The notes under the pieces: model-generated
What the model saw: the letters and a program-made list of their open reading frames with translations, nothing else
What the model was told of the DNA's origin: nothing
Database searches by the model: none
Shown here: one piece after another, positions 33,439 to 45,175 of the stretch
How positions within the stretch are numbered: the stretch's first letter is position 1
How the letters are laid out: the number at the start of each line of letters is the position of its first letter
Origin: Agapanthus africanus
Taxonomy: Eukaryota; Streptophyta; Magnoliopsida; Asparagales; Amaryllidaceae
DNA: 64,000 nucleotides
Direction: 5' to 3'
Assembly (NCBI GenBank): GCA_030015575.1
Contig: JASDDO010000014.1
Location: 167,061,911-167,125,910, forward strand
Position numbers and translations under genes: made by a program

Positions 33439-35618
33439 TGTTAGTTATATGTATGCCCTATATGCCATTATTATACATGTGATGTATATTATAGTGGATG
33501 CTTGGATATATATAGGGAGGACTTTCTTGCTCGACATGATAGTATACTATCTGGTTGCTCTTTATCTTAACATGTACACTTATTGTCTCTCTATTACATG
33601 TTGATAAAGCCCTTAGGATGAGTACTTGACTACCAGGATTATGATGCAGATCATACTAGTGGGGCAGAGGTAGTCGGTAAGTACATCCTTCAAATATTCC
33701 TAGTCGTAGGAGTATCGAGACGGGGTATCGATATTCCAGAGTAGACTAGCGTATACGCTTCTCGACCCATGTGATGGGCGATGGATAATCCCATATCCAT
33801 TGGTGTTTGACATCAGAGATGGTATACGGATGCTCAGTGGAGACTGGGTACGCTGGACGGATTCGCCGAGAACTCCTAGATAGTATTATACCAATCGTCA
33901 GATAGCAGTTCTTTGGTGACACTGGTGCAGGTTAGTCTGTCGACCCGAGATCGTCATAGAGACTTGTGTGATTCCCACTGTGCTTTGATTTCCACCTTAC
34001 CACGTTCAAGAGATCGTGCAAAATGGTGTTTTTTGGGTACAGTCCCGAGTCACATGGAGGCAATGAGCGATAGAAGGGGATTTCGTCTCTTCCGGTATTG
34101 AGGGTTGATGGTGCGCTATGCTTGATTGGCCATAACAGGAAATCCCTGGCCAGGCTTGCTGAGATCTACTGGTAAGTGTTATCAGTAGTTTCTCGAACCG
34201 TTATGAGCCTCACATCGGCATGACTTATCAGGCTATTGGGGTCTGACATTTACCACCCCCAGGCTGTGATATGCGATATATCATACAAAGAGACCGGACT
34301 GTATGGTAGTGTTACTGATTGGATTCACAGGAGTATGAGCAAGCTTGCCTGTTGATCTTCTGATCGGTCAATACCCAGGTGGCCGTTACGTTTAGCAAAC
34401 CGCTTGCGGCTTGTGGGTGACTGATATGATCACTACATACTGCCGGCGTATTGACGAGTCTTTAGAATCCTACACAAAAGTTTCCTGGCTCAAGCGAAAC
34501 GAAATAGGAGCACATATGTGATATGTGCGGGCCGAGATTAATACGTGTATATGATACCGTATTCTATTCTCATGATATGTGATATCGGTCGGTTATATGT
34601 GATATAGCCGAGCTGTCGAATCAAGTGTTGATTCGATAAATTGATACATTTGATATTAGTCGGTTGTATGTGATATAGCCGGATTATTAAATCAAGTGTT
34701 AATTTAATAATTTAATGTATAATTATATATGTGATATATTAATTTACATTAACTAATATTTGCTCACTTAAGCATTTCTTTTTCTCACTTGTGCATTTAG
34801 TATATATGTGATATATATTAATGTACACTCTTTTGTGTCATGCTAGATGATACATGAGACATGGGTGTATGAGACTCACACCATGCTTATCATAATGATA
34901 GGTTTTATTTATTTAAAATAAATCAAAATTAGTTGGAAATTAGTCACATGGTTCAAGCTTAGTGGAAGCTTGTAGAACCCATTGACTTAGTCCACTAACT
35001 TTGTCTTATATTAGATATTTATTAACCCAACCATTATCATTAGCCATGGTTTGGTCTCTACAAGGGTTAGTATATGATATTAACTCATCCATGGTTGCCA
35101 TTCTACACTAGACTTTTTCCATGGTTGATTTTCTTCATCTCTTTTCTCAAGCTCTCTAGCTTTTTGTGAGGTGAAGAAAATGAATGAGAAAAATATTTCT
35201 AAAGTGAGCATAATTCCTACTTCATCATCCTCTACTGGATTAGCCATTTATTTTAGGGTGTTTGCTTCACTAATTCCATATTAGTGAAGAGATAGCTTGA
35301 GTTGGTGTCTTCTCGACGTAGATCATTTTCGGCCTCGAAGACTTCAAGCAAGTTTGTTCCTTTCATCTTGTGGAGCCTTTCTAGAGTCCGGAAGTTCACT
35401 ACTTAGAGCGAAGGGACTACTACACGGAGCTATTGAAGTGAAGGACCGGTCTACAAATGTTGTATTACTTGTTCACTTAGATGTAAAGATATTTATATAC
35501 TTGTTCGTCTAATTCTCTAGTTAAGATTTTAGGTTAGGGTTCTTTAGCGCGTCAATTTTTTTAAAACGGCATGGTCGATACCTCCTGAAACCCAACAGCG
35601 ACCCTAGAGAACCCTATA
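33439..35618 (+). repeat. 5' LTR of copia-C (2180 bp)
   Basis: From 33923 on it matches 41327-42992. The start TGTTAGTTATATGTATGCCC corresponds to the start of the solo LTR at 17713 (TGTTAGTGTTTATGCCC), and the TSD confirms it. The end abuts the primer-binding site. Confidence 0.85.
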
Positions 35619-35619
35619 G

Positions 35620-35632
35620 TCGTATCAGAACC
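35620..35632 (+). other. Degenerate primer-binding site
   Basis: TCGTATCAGAACC, two mismatches from TGGTATCAGAGCC, one base after the 5' LTR end. Confidence 0.7.
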
Positions 35633-38600
35633 AAGTTAGAGAATTAGACGATATTTGTAGAATTACGAAACTGAAACAATTCTGAAACACTCGAAACAAA
35701 AACCAAGTTTCTGTCGAAATTTTTAAGGTGTCCAAAATTTTTTTAAGCAATTGCAGAATGTTACATGAGATATTACATGAACACCACAGGAAAACGAACC
35801 ACTCTCGACGGATTTGGGCCGGCGACATGTGTTAAAATTCCGGCCTGGCCGGTTTTTTAGTAGGTTTTGGGGTTCATTTTTGGTCTGTGTTCCAGTCTCT
35901 AGGTTTTGGTGTTTCAGGTGTTACTTGTTTTTACTGATATTGCATGTGATGTTATATTTCTGTAAAGGCAATTCGTAGTCGTAATTTTAACATCATTTCG
36001 GGTTATTTAGATGACGTTAAAAAGTTTGAACGGATATCAATAACCCATTTTCTCTCTCGCTGGAAATTTTCCAAGAGTTGGATTTTTCCACGTTTAAAAT
36101 CTTCAGAAAATCAGGTGTTTTCTATGGACTCTCTAGAAGAACGAAACCCTAACTCGATTCTGTGACCTTCGGAACCGCCACCAAACCCTAGGGTTTATGG
36201 TAGTTCCGCGGCGCCATAGGTAAGGCAAGGGTTGACCCTTCTACGGTTGATCCATAGGTGTTGTGGCATGTTCTGGGTATTTTTTAAACTGCGCTCAAGT
36301 GTTGAGCTCTTTGGGAAATTTTGGGTGTTTATTGATTCGATCGAAAAGTTTAACATCGTCTATCTATCTGTGAATTGTGATACAATACTTGGAATCCATA
36401 ATATTTAGTTTTGTGAAAACTAATTTGAATTTTATAAATCCAGCAATTCGGTCTCATTTGATTGGTTGCCACGGGATTTTGATGTGGATCAAAAGTCCGT
36501 CGCGATTACATAGTGTACGCGGATACTCGCCGGATAACCTTACTAGATTTCCATGCCCCATAGCCCCGACCAAGTGACTGTAGGAGAACCCCGTTGCCAA
36601 AAGCATCCGTTCGGGTGCTCGCGGCCGCAATGTTCCACCTAAGTGCACTTTGTCGACGGCATCGGGGGTGCGGCCGTGTACTAAAGTTTCCGACAAGCAT
36701 TCGATCAGGTTGTCGGGAATCTTGTTAAATTATCCGACTGGTTATTGGAAAGTGTTTTCAATATCGAGACTAAAATACGAGATTTATAATTGGTAGGAAT
36801 GTGATGTCTTAGGAATTCATTTGTTAGGCATGAAATCCAAAGTATATGATACATTGGGTTTATGATGTCTAAGGTGGTTGCGGATTCCAATTGTTGTAGT
36901 TTTTCACTTTCTTTTCTGCTACCGTAAGTTTAATATATGGTGTATCGTCGGTTTCGTTACTATATGTCAACGACAATTGGGATACACATATTTACTTACG
37001 TTGATGACATGTGATATTATGTGTTGCTGTGATATGTTATGTTGGATCGTCGTGTTTTGAATAGCCGGGGTTTTTTATGTGAAATGGGAGTTTTTCATTT
37101 TCATTCATGTAAAAACTTTTATGTAATATTCTTATATTGGGGCACTTCCGGATTGAGGATGATGTCACCATTGATATATATTATTTACTTTTCTGCATTA
37201 GGATAGACCCAAGGAGAAGAGCACAAGTAACCGGGTTCTAGAGTCCAGTGGGAGACCATCTCGAGAAGTCGAGACCGGGTCTCCTAACTCTAGAATTGGT
37301 AGGGTTGCTTGCCGCTCTCGTAGGGGTCTAGAGATGTGGGTTTGGCTATTCATCACGGCCGTGGAATCCGTGTTTTTTACTGGCTTAATTTAAAACACGG
37401 AATTCCTAGTATATTCAATATTTCATATGTATTCTTCTGCTGCTGATATTCTGTGATGTGATCACTTGATATGTTGAGATGAATTCTTATATTATATATA
37501 TGATATATAATAAATATTGCTGCTTTCGTTTCTTCTGTGATACTTAGGAAGTATAATTGATGGGACTTCATTAATGAGATTAATGAAATAAAAGAAACCT
37601 AATGATGTTGTAGAATCTTGTTTTAAAAAATAGTAGCTCTAGTTCTTGCTTTGCATAGTGGTATTCCTTGTAGAATATCCCGCACCTTATTCGATAAGAA
37701 AAGAGCCGAGATCCCTTCACCGGGAGTAGTCTCTTTAGCGAAACTAGCAGTGCTACAACCCACTCGGTTTTGTCTTTTGATTGCTTTTTTAGTTCATACT
37801 TTGCATAGTGGTATTTGTGAAATATCATGCACCTCATTCGATGAGAAAAGAGCCGTTCATCGGGAGTGACCTCTTTAGCAAAACTAATAAAAGCCTCAAA
37901 AACACTCCTTTTCAAAATCACTCGATTCTACAACGATATCAAGTTCATTAAGCAAAAGGTTTTCTTAAAAACCTGTCGCAGCCCTCCGTCATTTCAGATA
38001 AGTAGTGTTTAGTATTCGTACTACGTTTGTTGTCTTTCATCAAGGCGTAGTGTGCGGTAGCTACTTGTTGCTTATCTACTGCATATGATGCGATTGGATT
38101 AGGGTAGTCGTACGACTTTGTTGGCTTTCGTCAAGGGTTGTGCGGGTAGGATTAATTCAATCATGAAATGTACGGGTTAAACTTGACTAGCGGACTATGG
38201 TTTGTTGGCTTTCGTCAAGGTCATAGGACGCTAGGGGCAAAATATTATCGGGAATTTCAAGTGTTGAAATTTGCAATGAAATTGTATACCTTCTATGAGA
38301 TAGTTGGATCCCGATACCCACTGCGAGTAAGAGTTACTCCTGAGAGAGTTTTATACATTACAATTAGCCGATCAAGTAGGTGTCTAGAAAAGTTTAACGG
38401 TTAGTCCCTGGGAAAACGAGGTTTATTTTAATTAGGTCCGTGCGAAAGCACGGGGAACCTCCCTCAAAATACCGACACTGGTCTGGCCGAAAGATTGGCA
38501 AACTTATAGGGTGTAATTAATCCCGGCTAGTCTTACATTTTAGGGTTTGAAGGAAGATTTGATAAAAACAGTGGGGGCCATCCTGATTAGATAAAATAAT

Positions 38601-39130
38601 AACCAATCTGATCTTGGAAGAGCATACGCTGAGTGTTTTCTTCTCTCTCTCCTGGTAGCGACCATGTCACGCCTTAATCAAGATAATAATATGGATGGAT
38701 TGACCGAACCTGCTTATAATACTGAGCTGGGGAGCGTTGGTTCCGCTCTATCTTATAATTGTTTTAAGTCCGAGAAGGAAATAGGGGAATATCTGGATTT
38801 CCACGCGACCCAATCGAGGGATGAGCATATTGATATATATTCTTCGGGTGTGTTCATTACCAAGAACCGTTTCTCAGTATCTTGTACGTCCTAGGTATGA
38901 GATACCGAATCAGCATCCCACATATGTAAGAGTTACATGGGCTACAGAAAGATAGAGAACTGGGATTGGGTGATATGTCTCTAAGTATTAGAGAATGGTG
39001 CAGGTGTTGCAGCCAAATCAGTTGGCAGATATCACCTTGTATTACCAAGTGGTAAATAAATTGATTCTAAATAAATGTTATTAGATACCGAACCTGATAT
39101 ACAACATTATATCATTTTCTTTATTAAGTT
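35633..39130. other. Internal region of copia-C with probable gypsy-LTR-like insertion and repeats
   Basis: Instead of gag immediately after the primer-binding site there are about 3 kb of non-coding DNA. From about 35830 (TGTTAAAATTCCGGCC) to about 38560 it resembles a gypsy LTR: TTCCGCGGCGCC, AAGGGTTGACCC, and GTGCGAAAGCACGG near the end. A block with CTTTGCATAGTGGTATT and GATAAGAAAAGAGCCG is duplicated (about 37645-37745 and 37797-37890). A TTTGTTG(G/T)CTTTC(G/A)TCAAGG segment occurs three times (38025, 38116, 38200). A frame starting ATGTCACGCC at 38664 (76 codons) may be residual gag, but I do not recognise it. TSDs for the inserted piece were not found. Confidence 0.4.
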
Positions 39131-39149
39131 AAATAAGGATATAATTTTG

Positions 39150-41326
39150 TATTGCAGGATAATGTTGTGAACATTTTCCTTAATCAAGAGTTGATTGGAT
39201 CAGGCACGTTATATAATGCATATACGTTCTAAATCAAATCACAGTTCAAAGTATATAGAACACACACAAGAGGAGTAGTTCAGAAATGAACGAATTCTTC
39301 TTGTGGTATTGTAGACTAGGTCATATCAATGTAACACGACTAGCTAAGTTATATAAGGATGAATATAAGAATCTGTTCGAATTTTCATCTTATGATACTT
39401 GCCCGTCTTATCTCAAAGGTAAAATGACCAATACTCCGTTTACTGAAAACAGAGAAAGAGTTGATGAACTCTTGGGACGGATACATGATGATGTATACGG
39501 TCCTATGTCTACAAATGCCAGGGTTAGTTCTTTGTACTTCATTAAATTTATCAATGATCTCTCAAGATTCGGACATGTGTTCCTGTTGAAACACGAGTCT
39601 GAAACTTTTGAGAAATTCAAGAAATATAAGCTTGAAGTTGAGAACCAGACGGGTAGAAATATTAAAGTCCTTCGATGAGATCGGGGACGCGAATAATTGG
39701 GCATGGAGTTCCTGGATTTTCTAAACGGAGAATGGGATTCTCTCTCAGCTTACTCCTTCGAATACACCACAACACAACGGTGTATCAGGGCGGAGGTATC
39801 CCACCCTATGAGATATGGTGCGCTCTATGATGAGTACTTCTGAGTTGCCTATTTCCTTTTGGAGTTATGGACTTGAGAAGCTGCATACCTATTGAATGGG
39901 GTTCCATCCAAATCAGTGCCTACCATTCCATATGAGATATGGAATAGGAAGAGACCATATCTTAAACATGTTAAGATATGGGGTTGTCCGACCTATGTTG
40001 AAAAACAAAATCCGAACAAGCTCGAGGCAAGTTCAATTCTGTGTAAGTTTGTTGGATATCCCAAACATTTGCGAGGGAATATCTTCTGCCACACTGAGGA
40101 GCAAAAGGTGTTTTGTTTCTCAGCATGCCACCTTTTTTAGAAAAGCAATTTCTTATGAAGAAATTTGTGGTCATTAGGTAGAACTGGAAGGAGTTCCAGG
40201 TGGACAAACTAACAGCTGAAGATTTGGTAAAACCAAAAGATTCAATAGTATCCAACGAACCTTATCCTCTCCGCGAATCTGGTAGGGTTTCTCATCCACC
40301 TGAGAGATACTACGGTTTCCTAGGTGACAGTGGGAGCAGGGATCGCATCACGGTAGATGATGACCCAACCAGGTTCAAGCAGGCTATCACGAGTGAGGAC
40401 TTTATGAAAAGGCTGGATGCTATGCAATCAAAGATGGAATCCATATACACCAACAAAGTATGACTTTAAATGTTGCACCTGAAGGGGTAAACCCCATCGG
40501 GAGCAAGTGGATCTTGAGAAGATTCTTGGTGTAAATAGAAAAGTTGAGACTTTCAAAGCTAGACTTATAGTAAAAGATTCTCGTCATGCAACCAAGTGTG
40601 GTTTATGATGAAACCTTTTCTCCAGTGGCTATGCTTAAGTCCATCAGGATTAAAGCAAGCATCGCGGAGTTAGAACATCTGTTTTGATGTGGCAGTCAAA
40701 GAGTTTGACTTCATCAAAAAGGTAGATGAACCTTGTATATACAAGAAGGTTATAGAGAGTAAGGTTGTCTTACACGTATTGTACGTAGATGACATACTCT
40801 TGATAGGAAATGGTTTCCTATGCTACACTCGGTCAGGCTCCTCTTATCACGAGAGTTCTCCATGGAAGGCCTGGATGATACCTATTACATCTTGTGGATT
40901 ATGATCTATGGTGATAGATCTAAGTGGATGTTGGGAGTGTCCCAAATCCAGGTACATTAACACCATACTAAAGGGGTTTAGTATGGAGGATTCTAAGTAT
41001 GGTGGTTCGCCCACTTACTCAGAAATCACTCTCTCCAAAAAAATGTCTTCCAAGACTGATTTGGAGAGAGCTCGCGTGCAAGGGATACCCTATGCTTCGG
41101 CAGTAGGCTTTATCATGTATGCGATCTTATATACCAGACCAGATGTAGCTAACTCACTAGGTGTAGTGATCGAGAATCAATCGGATCTTGAGAGAATCAC
41201 TGAACATCCGCAAAAGAAATTCTTAAGTACTTGAGAAGCACTAAAGAAATGTTCTTGGTGTTTGGTGACGGTGAACTCCAGTGGGAGTCCTTTATCAATT
41301 CTACCTTCTAGAGTGATAAGGTCGAC
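39150..41326 (+). pseudogene. Copia-C pol remnants: integrase and reverse transcriptase
   Basis: Scattered frames, all plus strand. A pre-integrase zinc region (WYCRLGHINVTRL, then CPSYLKGKMTNTPFT) and integrase start (HDDVYGPMSTNAR) lie at 39286-39678. The integrase C-terminal part (IPYEIWNRKRPYLKHVKIWG) is at 39892-40140. A linker (PYPLRESGRVSHPPERYYGF) is at 40200-40463. RT pieces (LHVLYVDDILLIGNG, then IPYASAVGFIMYAILYTRPD) lie within about 40500-41240. Stops and frameshifts separate each piece. At 41326 the RNase H start (FGDGELQWESF) breaks off directly into LTR sequence. The copy is a dead fossil. Confidence 0.9.
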
Positions 41327-42992
41327 TGGTACAGGTTAGTCTGTCGACCCAAGATCGTCATAGAGTCTTGTGTGATTCCCACTGTGCTTTAATTTCCATC
41401 TTACCACGTTCAAGAGATCGTGCAAAACGGTGTTTTTTGGGTACAGTCTCGAGTCACATGAAGGCAATGAGCGATAGGAGGGGATTTCGTCTCTCCCGGT
41501 ATTGGGGGTTGATGTTGCGCTATGCTTGATTGGCCATAACAGGAAATCCCTGGTCAGGCTTGCTGAGATCTACTGGTAAATGTTATCAGTAGTTTCTCGA
41601 ACCGTTATGAGCCTCATATCGGCATGACTTATCAGGCTATTGGGGTCTGACGTTTACCACCCCCAGGCTGTGATAAGCGACAAATCAGACGAAAAGACCG
41701 GACTGTACGGTAGTGTTACTGATTGGATTGACAGGAGTATGAGTAGGCTTGCTTGTTGATCTTCTGATCGCTCAATACCCGGGTGGCCGTTACGTTTAGC
41801 AGACCGCTTGCGGCTTGTGGGTGACTGATATGATCACCACCTACTGCCGGCGTATTGACTAGTCTTTAGAGTCCTACACAAAAGTTTCCTGGCTCAAGCG
41901 AAACGAAGTAGGAGCACATATGTGATATGTGCGGGGCCGAGATTAATACATGTATGTGATACCGTATTCTATTCTCACGATATATGATATCGGTCGGTTA
42001 TATGTGATATAGCCGGGCTATCGAATCAAGTGTTGATTCGATAAGTTGATACATTTGATATTAGTCGATTGTATGTGATATAGCCGGATTATTAAATCAA
42101 GTGTTGATTTAATAATTTAATGTATAATTATATATGTGATATATTAATTTACATTAACTAATATTTGCTCACTTAAGCATTTCTTTTTCTCACTTGTGCA
42201 TTTAGTATATATGTGATATATATTAATGTACACTCTTTTGTATCATGCTAGATGATACATGAGACATGGGTGTATGAGACTCATACCATGCTTATCATAA
42301 TGATGGGTTTTATTTATTTAAAATAAATCAAAATTAGTTGAAAATTAGTCACATGGTTCAAACTCAGTGGAAGCTTGTAGAACCCATTGACTTAGTCCAC
42401 TAACTTTGTCTTACATTAGATATTTATTAATCCAACCATTATCATTAGCCATGGTTTGGTCTCTACAAGGGTTTGTATATGATATTAACTCACACATGGT
42501 TGCCATTCTACACTAGATTTTTTCCATGGTTGCTTTTCTTTATCTCCTTCCTCATGCTCTCTAGCTTTTTGTGAGGTGAAGAAAATGAGTGAGAAAAATA
42601 TTTTTAAAGTGAGAAAAATTCCTACTTCATCATCCTCTACTGGATTAGCCATTTAGTTTAGGGTGTTTGCTTCACTAATTTCATATTAGTGAAGAGGTAG
42701 CTTGAGTTGGTGTCTTCTCGACGTAGATCATTTTCGGCCTCGAAGACTTCAAGCAAACTTGTTCCTTACATCTTGTGGAGAGCGAAGGGACTACTACACG
42801 GAGCTATTGAAGTGAAATACCGGTCTACAAAGTTTATATTCGTTGTTCACTTAGATGTAAAGATGTTTACATACTTGTTCGTTTAATTCTTTAGTTCAGA
42901 TTCTAGGTTATGGTTCTTTAGCGTGCCAATTTTTTGAAAAAGGCATAGTCGATGCCTCCCGAAACCCAGCGGCGACCTTAAGGAACCCTACA
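41327..42992 (+). repeat. 3' LTR of copia-C, 5'-truncated (1666 bp)
   Basis: Matches 33923-35618 closely and ends CCCTACA, followed by the TSD GTCCC. It begins at ACTGGT, a short word shared by the RNase H side and the 5' LTR copy, so a microhomology deletion removed its first 484 bp together with RNase H and the polypurine tract. A further roughly 30-bp gap is visible near 42780 (after CTTGTGGAG). Confidence 0.88.
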
Positions 42993-44240
42993 GTCCCGAA
43001 GCACATGAAGGCAGTGAACGGTCGAGGGGATTCGTCACTCCTGGTATATGGAGTCGATATCGCGCTGTGCATAATTGACCATAACCAAAAATCCCCGGCG
43101 CCGAGGCGATAGAGATAAGTTGATAAGTGTTATCTGCTATATCTCATGTGGTTATGTTTATAACATCAGGACGACTTACCGGTATATTGAGGGCCTGACA
43201 GTTTCCACCCTCCAGACCCGATATGCAACCATCTCTAATGAAGAGACTGGACTGTACGGTGACTGTCACTGATAGGCTCTACAGGATACGGATGGGCTTG
43301 TTTGTCGACCTTACTTTCGTTCAATACCTGGATAGCTGTTACATGCAGCTAGTACCGCTGATGTGCTTGTGGGCTAATCTGTAAGAGTATTGATCTGAAA
43401 GTGTTTCAGATCAATCAGATATGATCCTAAGTTACTACCAGCATATTGTCGAGAATTTAGAGTCCCACACATAAGGTTTTTCCAGCTCAGAAGAAACGAT
43501 GTAGGGTGTGTATGGTGATACGTGTAGGAGTTCGATTAAATGCGTGTATTAGATACATGTATATTATTCGGACGTTTGTTAATGCTGGCCGGTTTATTAG
43601 AACTCCGGATCATTAAATCAAGTATTGATTTAATGATTATATATATATAAGCTGGTATTAAGGATCTATTTGTAAATCTCTTTTTGCATATGATGCAAAT
43701 GAAACATATATGTTCATATATTTATTTCTATTTTCTCCTTTTGTTTTTCTTTAGAGATGAGCCATGCGGTGGCATGTGAAGTGGGGTGTACACCCACCCT
43801 ATACTTGATGACAAGTGGAGGAGAATGGGAGGAAAGAGGGATATGTAACGAGAGCTCTTCTCATTTTATTTTATGGAAAATCATTTGAAAAATCTCATTC
43901 TTGCTCTTCTCTTCTCTTCTCTTCTCTTCATCAAAGCATTAAAGAAAATAAAGATAGAAAAAGATAGATAAATAAAAAGAGCCACCGACATCTCTTGTTT
44001 TCACATCCTACCAAGCTTTGAGAACAAGTTTTTCACAAAAGGAGGCATCTTGAAGTGAAGGGGAGCTTGAGTAAAGTTTCCCTCAAGTGGATCATTTTCG
44101 GCATGGTCGATCGGCGAGCAATCTTGTTTCCGGAGGATTTGGAGTCTAGAAGGAGTCTTCCACGATTATGTGGACATACTACAAAGATTGTATCATCCCA
44201 AACCCTCTTTAGTTTCTTGTATGTTTGCAATTGTTAGTAG
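42993..44240 (+). repeat. Right part of the older copia-type LTR
   Basis: Continues the LTR broken at 33438. GTCCCGAAGCACATGAAGG corresponds to GTCCCGAGTCACATGGAGG in copia-C, followed by diverged versions of the ATTGACCATAACC block, ACTGGACTGTACGGTGA, GTACCGCTG and GATCATTTTCGGC. Its exact 3' end was not found. Confidence 0.75.
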
Positions 44241-44930
44241 ATGTTGATCTTGGTTGGCAATCGGTGCTTGCTTACTTTGTTAATTTTTTGTTGTTCGCTT
44301 TCGCCAGGTTCGCTAGTGTAGTGGCTGGAGCATCGGTTCCTACACCGGCATTCCATCGAGAAGGCCCACCTCCTCATACCCCTGTGGGTTCTCGAGCACC
44401 CGTCTTCTCATCTCCTTCTGCATCTGGACCCTCGTCGGTTTCGGGTTCATGAAGGAGAATGTCGGAATAAGAAGTCCATGACGAACTTGAAGCGAGGATA
44501 GAGATCATCCGGTGCTTGAGGCGTCATGGAAAGAAAGTACCGGATGTGAATTTGATAATTCTTGATTTCAATACAATTTTCATATAATTATCGACAATAT
44601 TGTATATCAATACTTTTCTATTGATAACACTATAGTATTTGATGGATTTCACTGACTTTCCAAACAACGACGGTGCCCAGTGAGCTCAAGATGGAGTGGA
44701 GAAGAACAAAACACACATGCATCGACGAATCACTCCATTTCGTACGATTTTTCATTTTAAGAAACTGTAAAATTACGATTATAATGAATGAATTGAGTTT
44801 GTAATTGAATCGAAATGAATTCATTTTAAGAATTTGTGGTCCTTTGTACTAAATTGATTGTATTGAATTGAGTTGTGGCTGTTTGTACTGAATTGATTGT
44901 ATCGAATGCTCGAAACCATGCAAAACCTTC
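44241..44930. other. Non-coding DNA after the older LTR
   Basis: A Pro/Ser-rich frame (44225-44452) and then AT-rich DNA with duplicated TGTACTGAATTGATTGTAT-like words at about 44845-44905. The frame may be a retroelement gag edge or chance. Nothing certain. Confidence 0.35.
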
Positions 44931-44935
44931 TCTAT

Positions 44936-45175
44936 TTTTTTCACTGTTTGCAGCTTATTTCGTCGGGTATTTTCCGACGAAATAAGTTATTTCGTCGGAA
45001 TTTACCCGACGAACTAAGCTTCAAACAGTGAAATTTTTCCAGTTTTCTCGGCCTTATTCCGTCGGGTTAAATCCGGCTAAATAAATTAGCCGACGAAATA
45101 AATTAAGCGCCCGATGAAATAATATTTATTTAGTCGGACATCAGCCTACAAAATAAAGGGGTATTTTTTGTAGTG
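44936..45175. mobile_element. Foldback with TTCGTCGG repeats and CACTA-like right end
   Basis: Arms 44936-44969 and 45003-45037 are near-perfect inverted repeats (TTTTTCACTGTTTGCAGCTTA against TAAGCTTCAAACAGTGAAA) around CCGACGAAA/TTTCGTCGG words. More such words follow to about 45150. The right end TTTTTTGTAGTG (45164-45175) is the reverse complement of a CACTA-type terminus CACTACAAAAAA. Subterminal direct and inverted short repeats are typical of CACTA elements. No left terminus or TSD was identified, so it may be truncated. Confidence 0.5.

Larger units (their letters stand above)
33439..42992 (+). mobile_element. Degenerate Ty1/copia element (Angela/Tork-like), nested in an LTR (copia-C)
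   Basis: 5' LTR 33439-35618 (TGTTAGTT...CCCTATA), degenerate primer-binding site, decayed copia pol, and a 3' LTR truncated at its start (41327-42992, ending CCCTACA). Perfect GTCCC duplications (33434-33438 and 42993-42997) flank it and sit inside an older LTR that continues on both sides, so this is LTR-in-LTR nesting in the same orientation. RNase H, the polypurine tract and the first roughly 480 bp of the 3' LTR are deleted. The internal 35633-38560 stretch probably includes another insertion. The lineage call rests on LTR size and integrase/RT style. Confidence 0.85.

Noticed and set aside
33923..33930. LTR start of copia-C at 33923 (where LTR similarity begins)
   Set aside because: The TSD GTCCC at 33434/42993 and the solo LTR at 15818-17713 place the start at 33439; 33923 is only the deletion junction.
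38664..38894. Host gene starting ATGTCACGCC
   Set aside because: Short frame inside copia-C with no recognised domain; more likely residual retroelement sequence.
44225..44452. Secreted Pro/Ser-rich protein
   Set aside because: Frame spans the end of a decayed LTR; no conserved domain and no promoter context.
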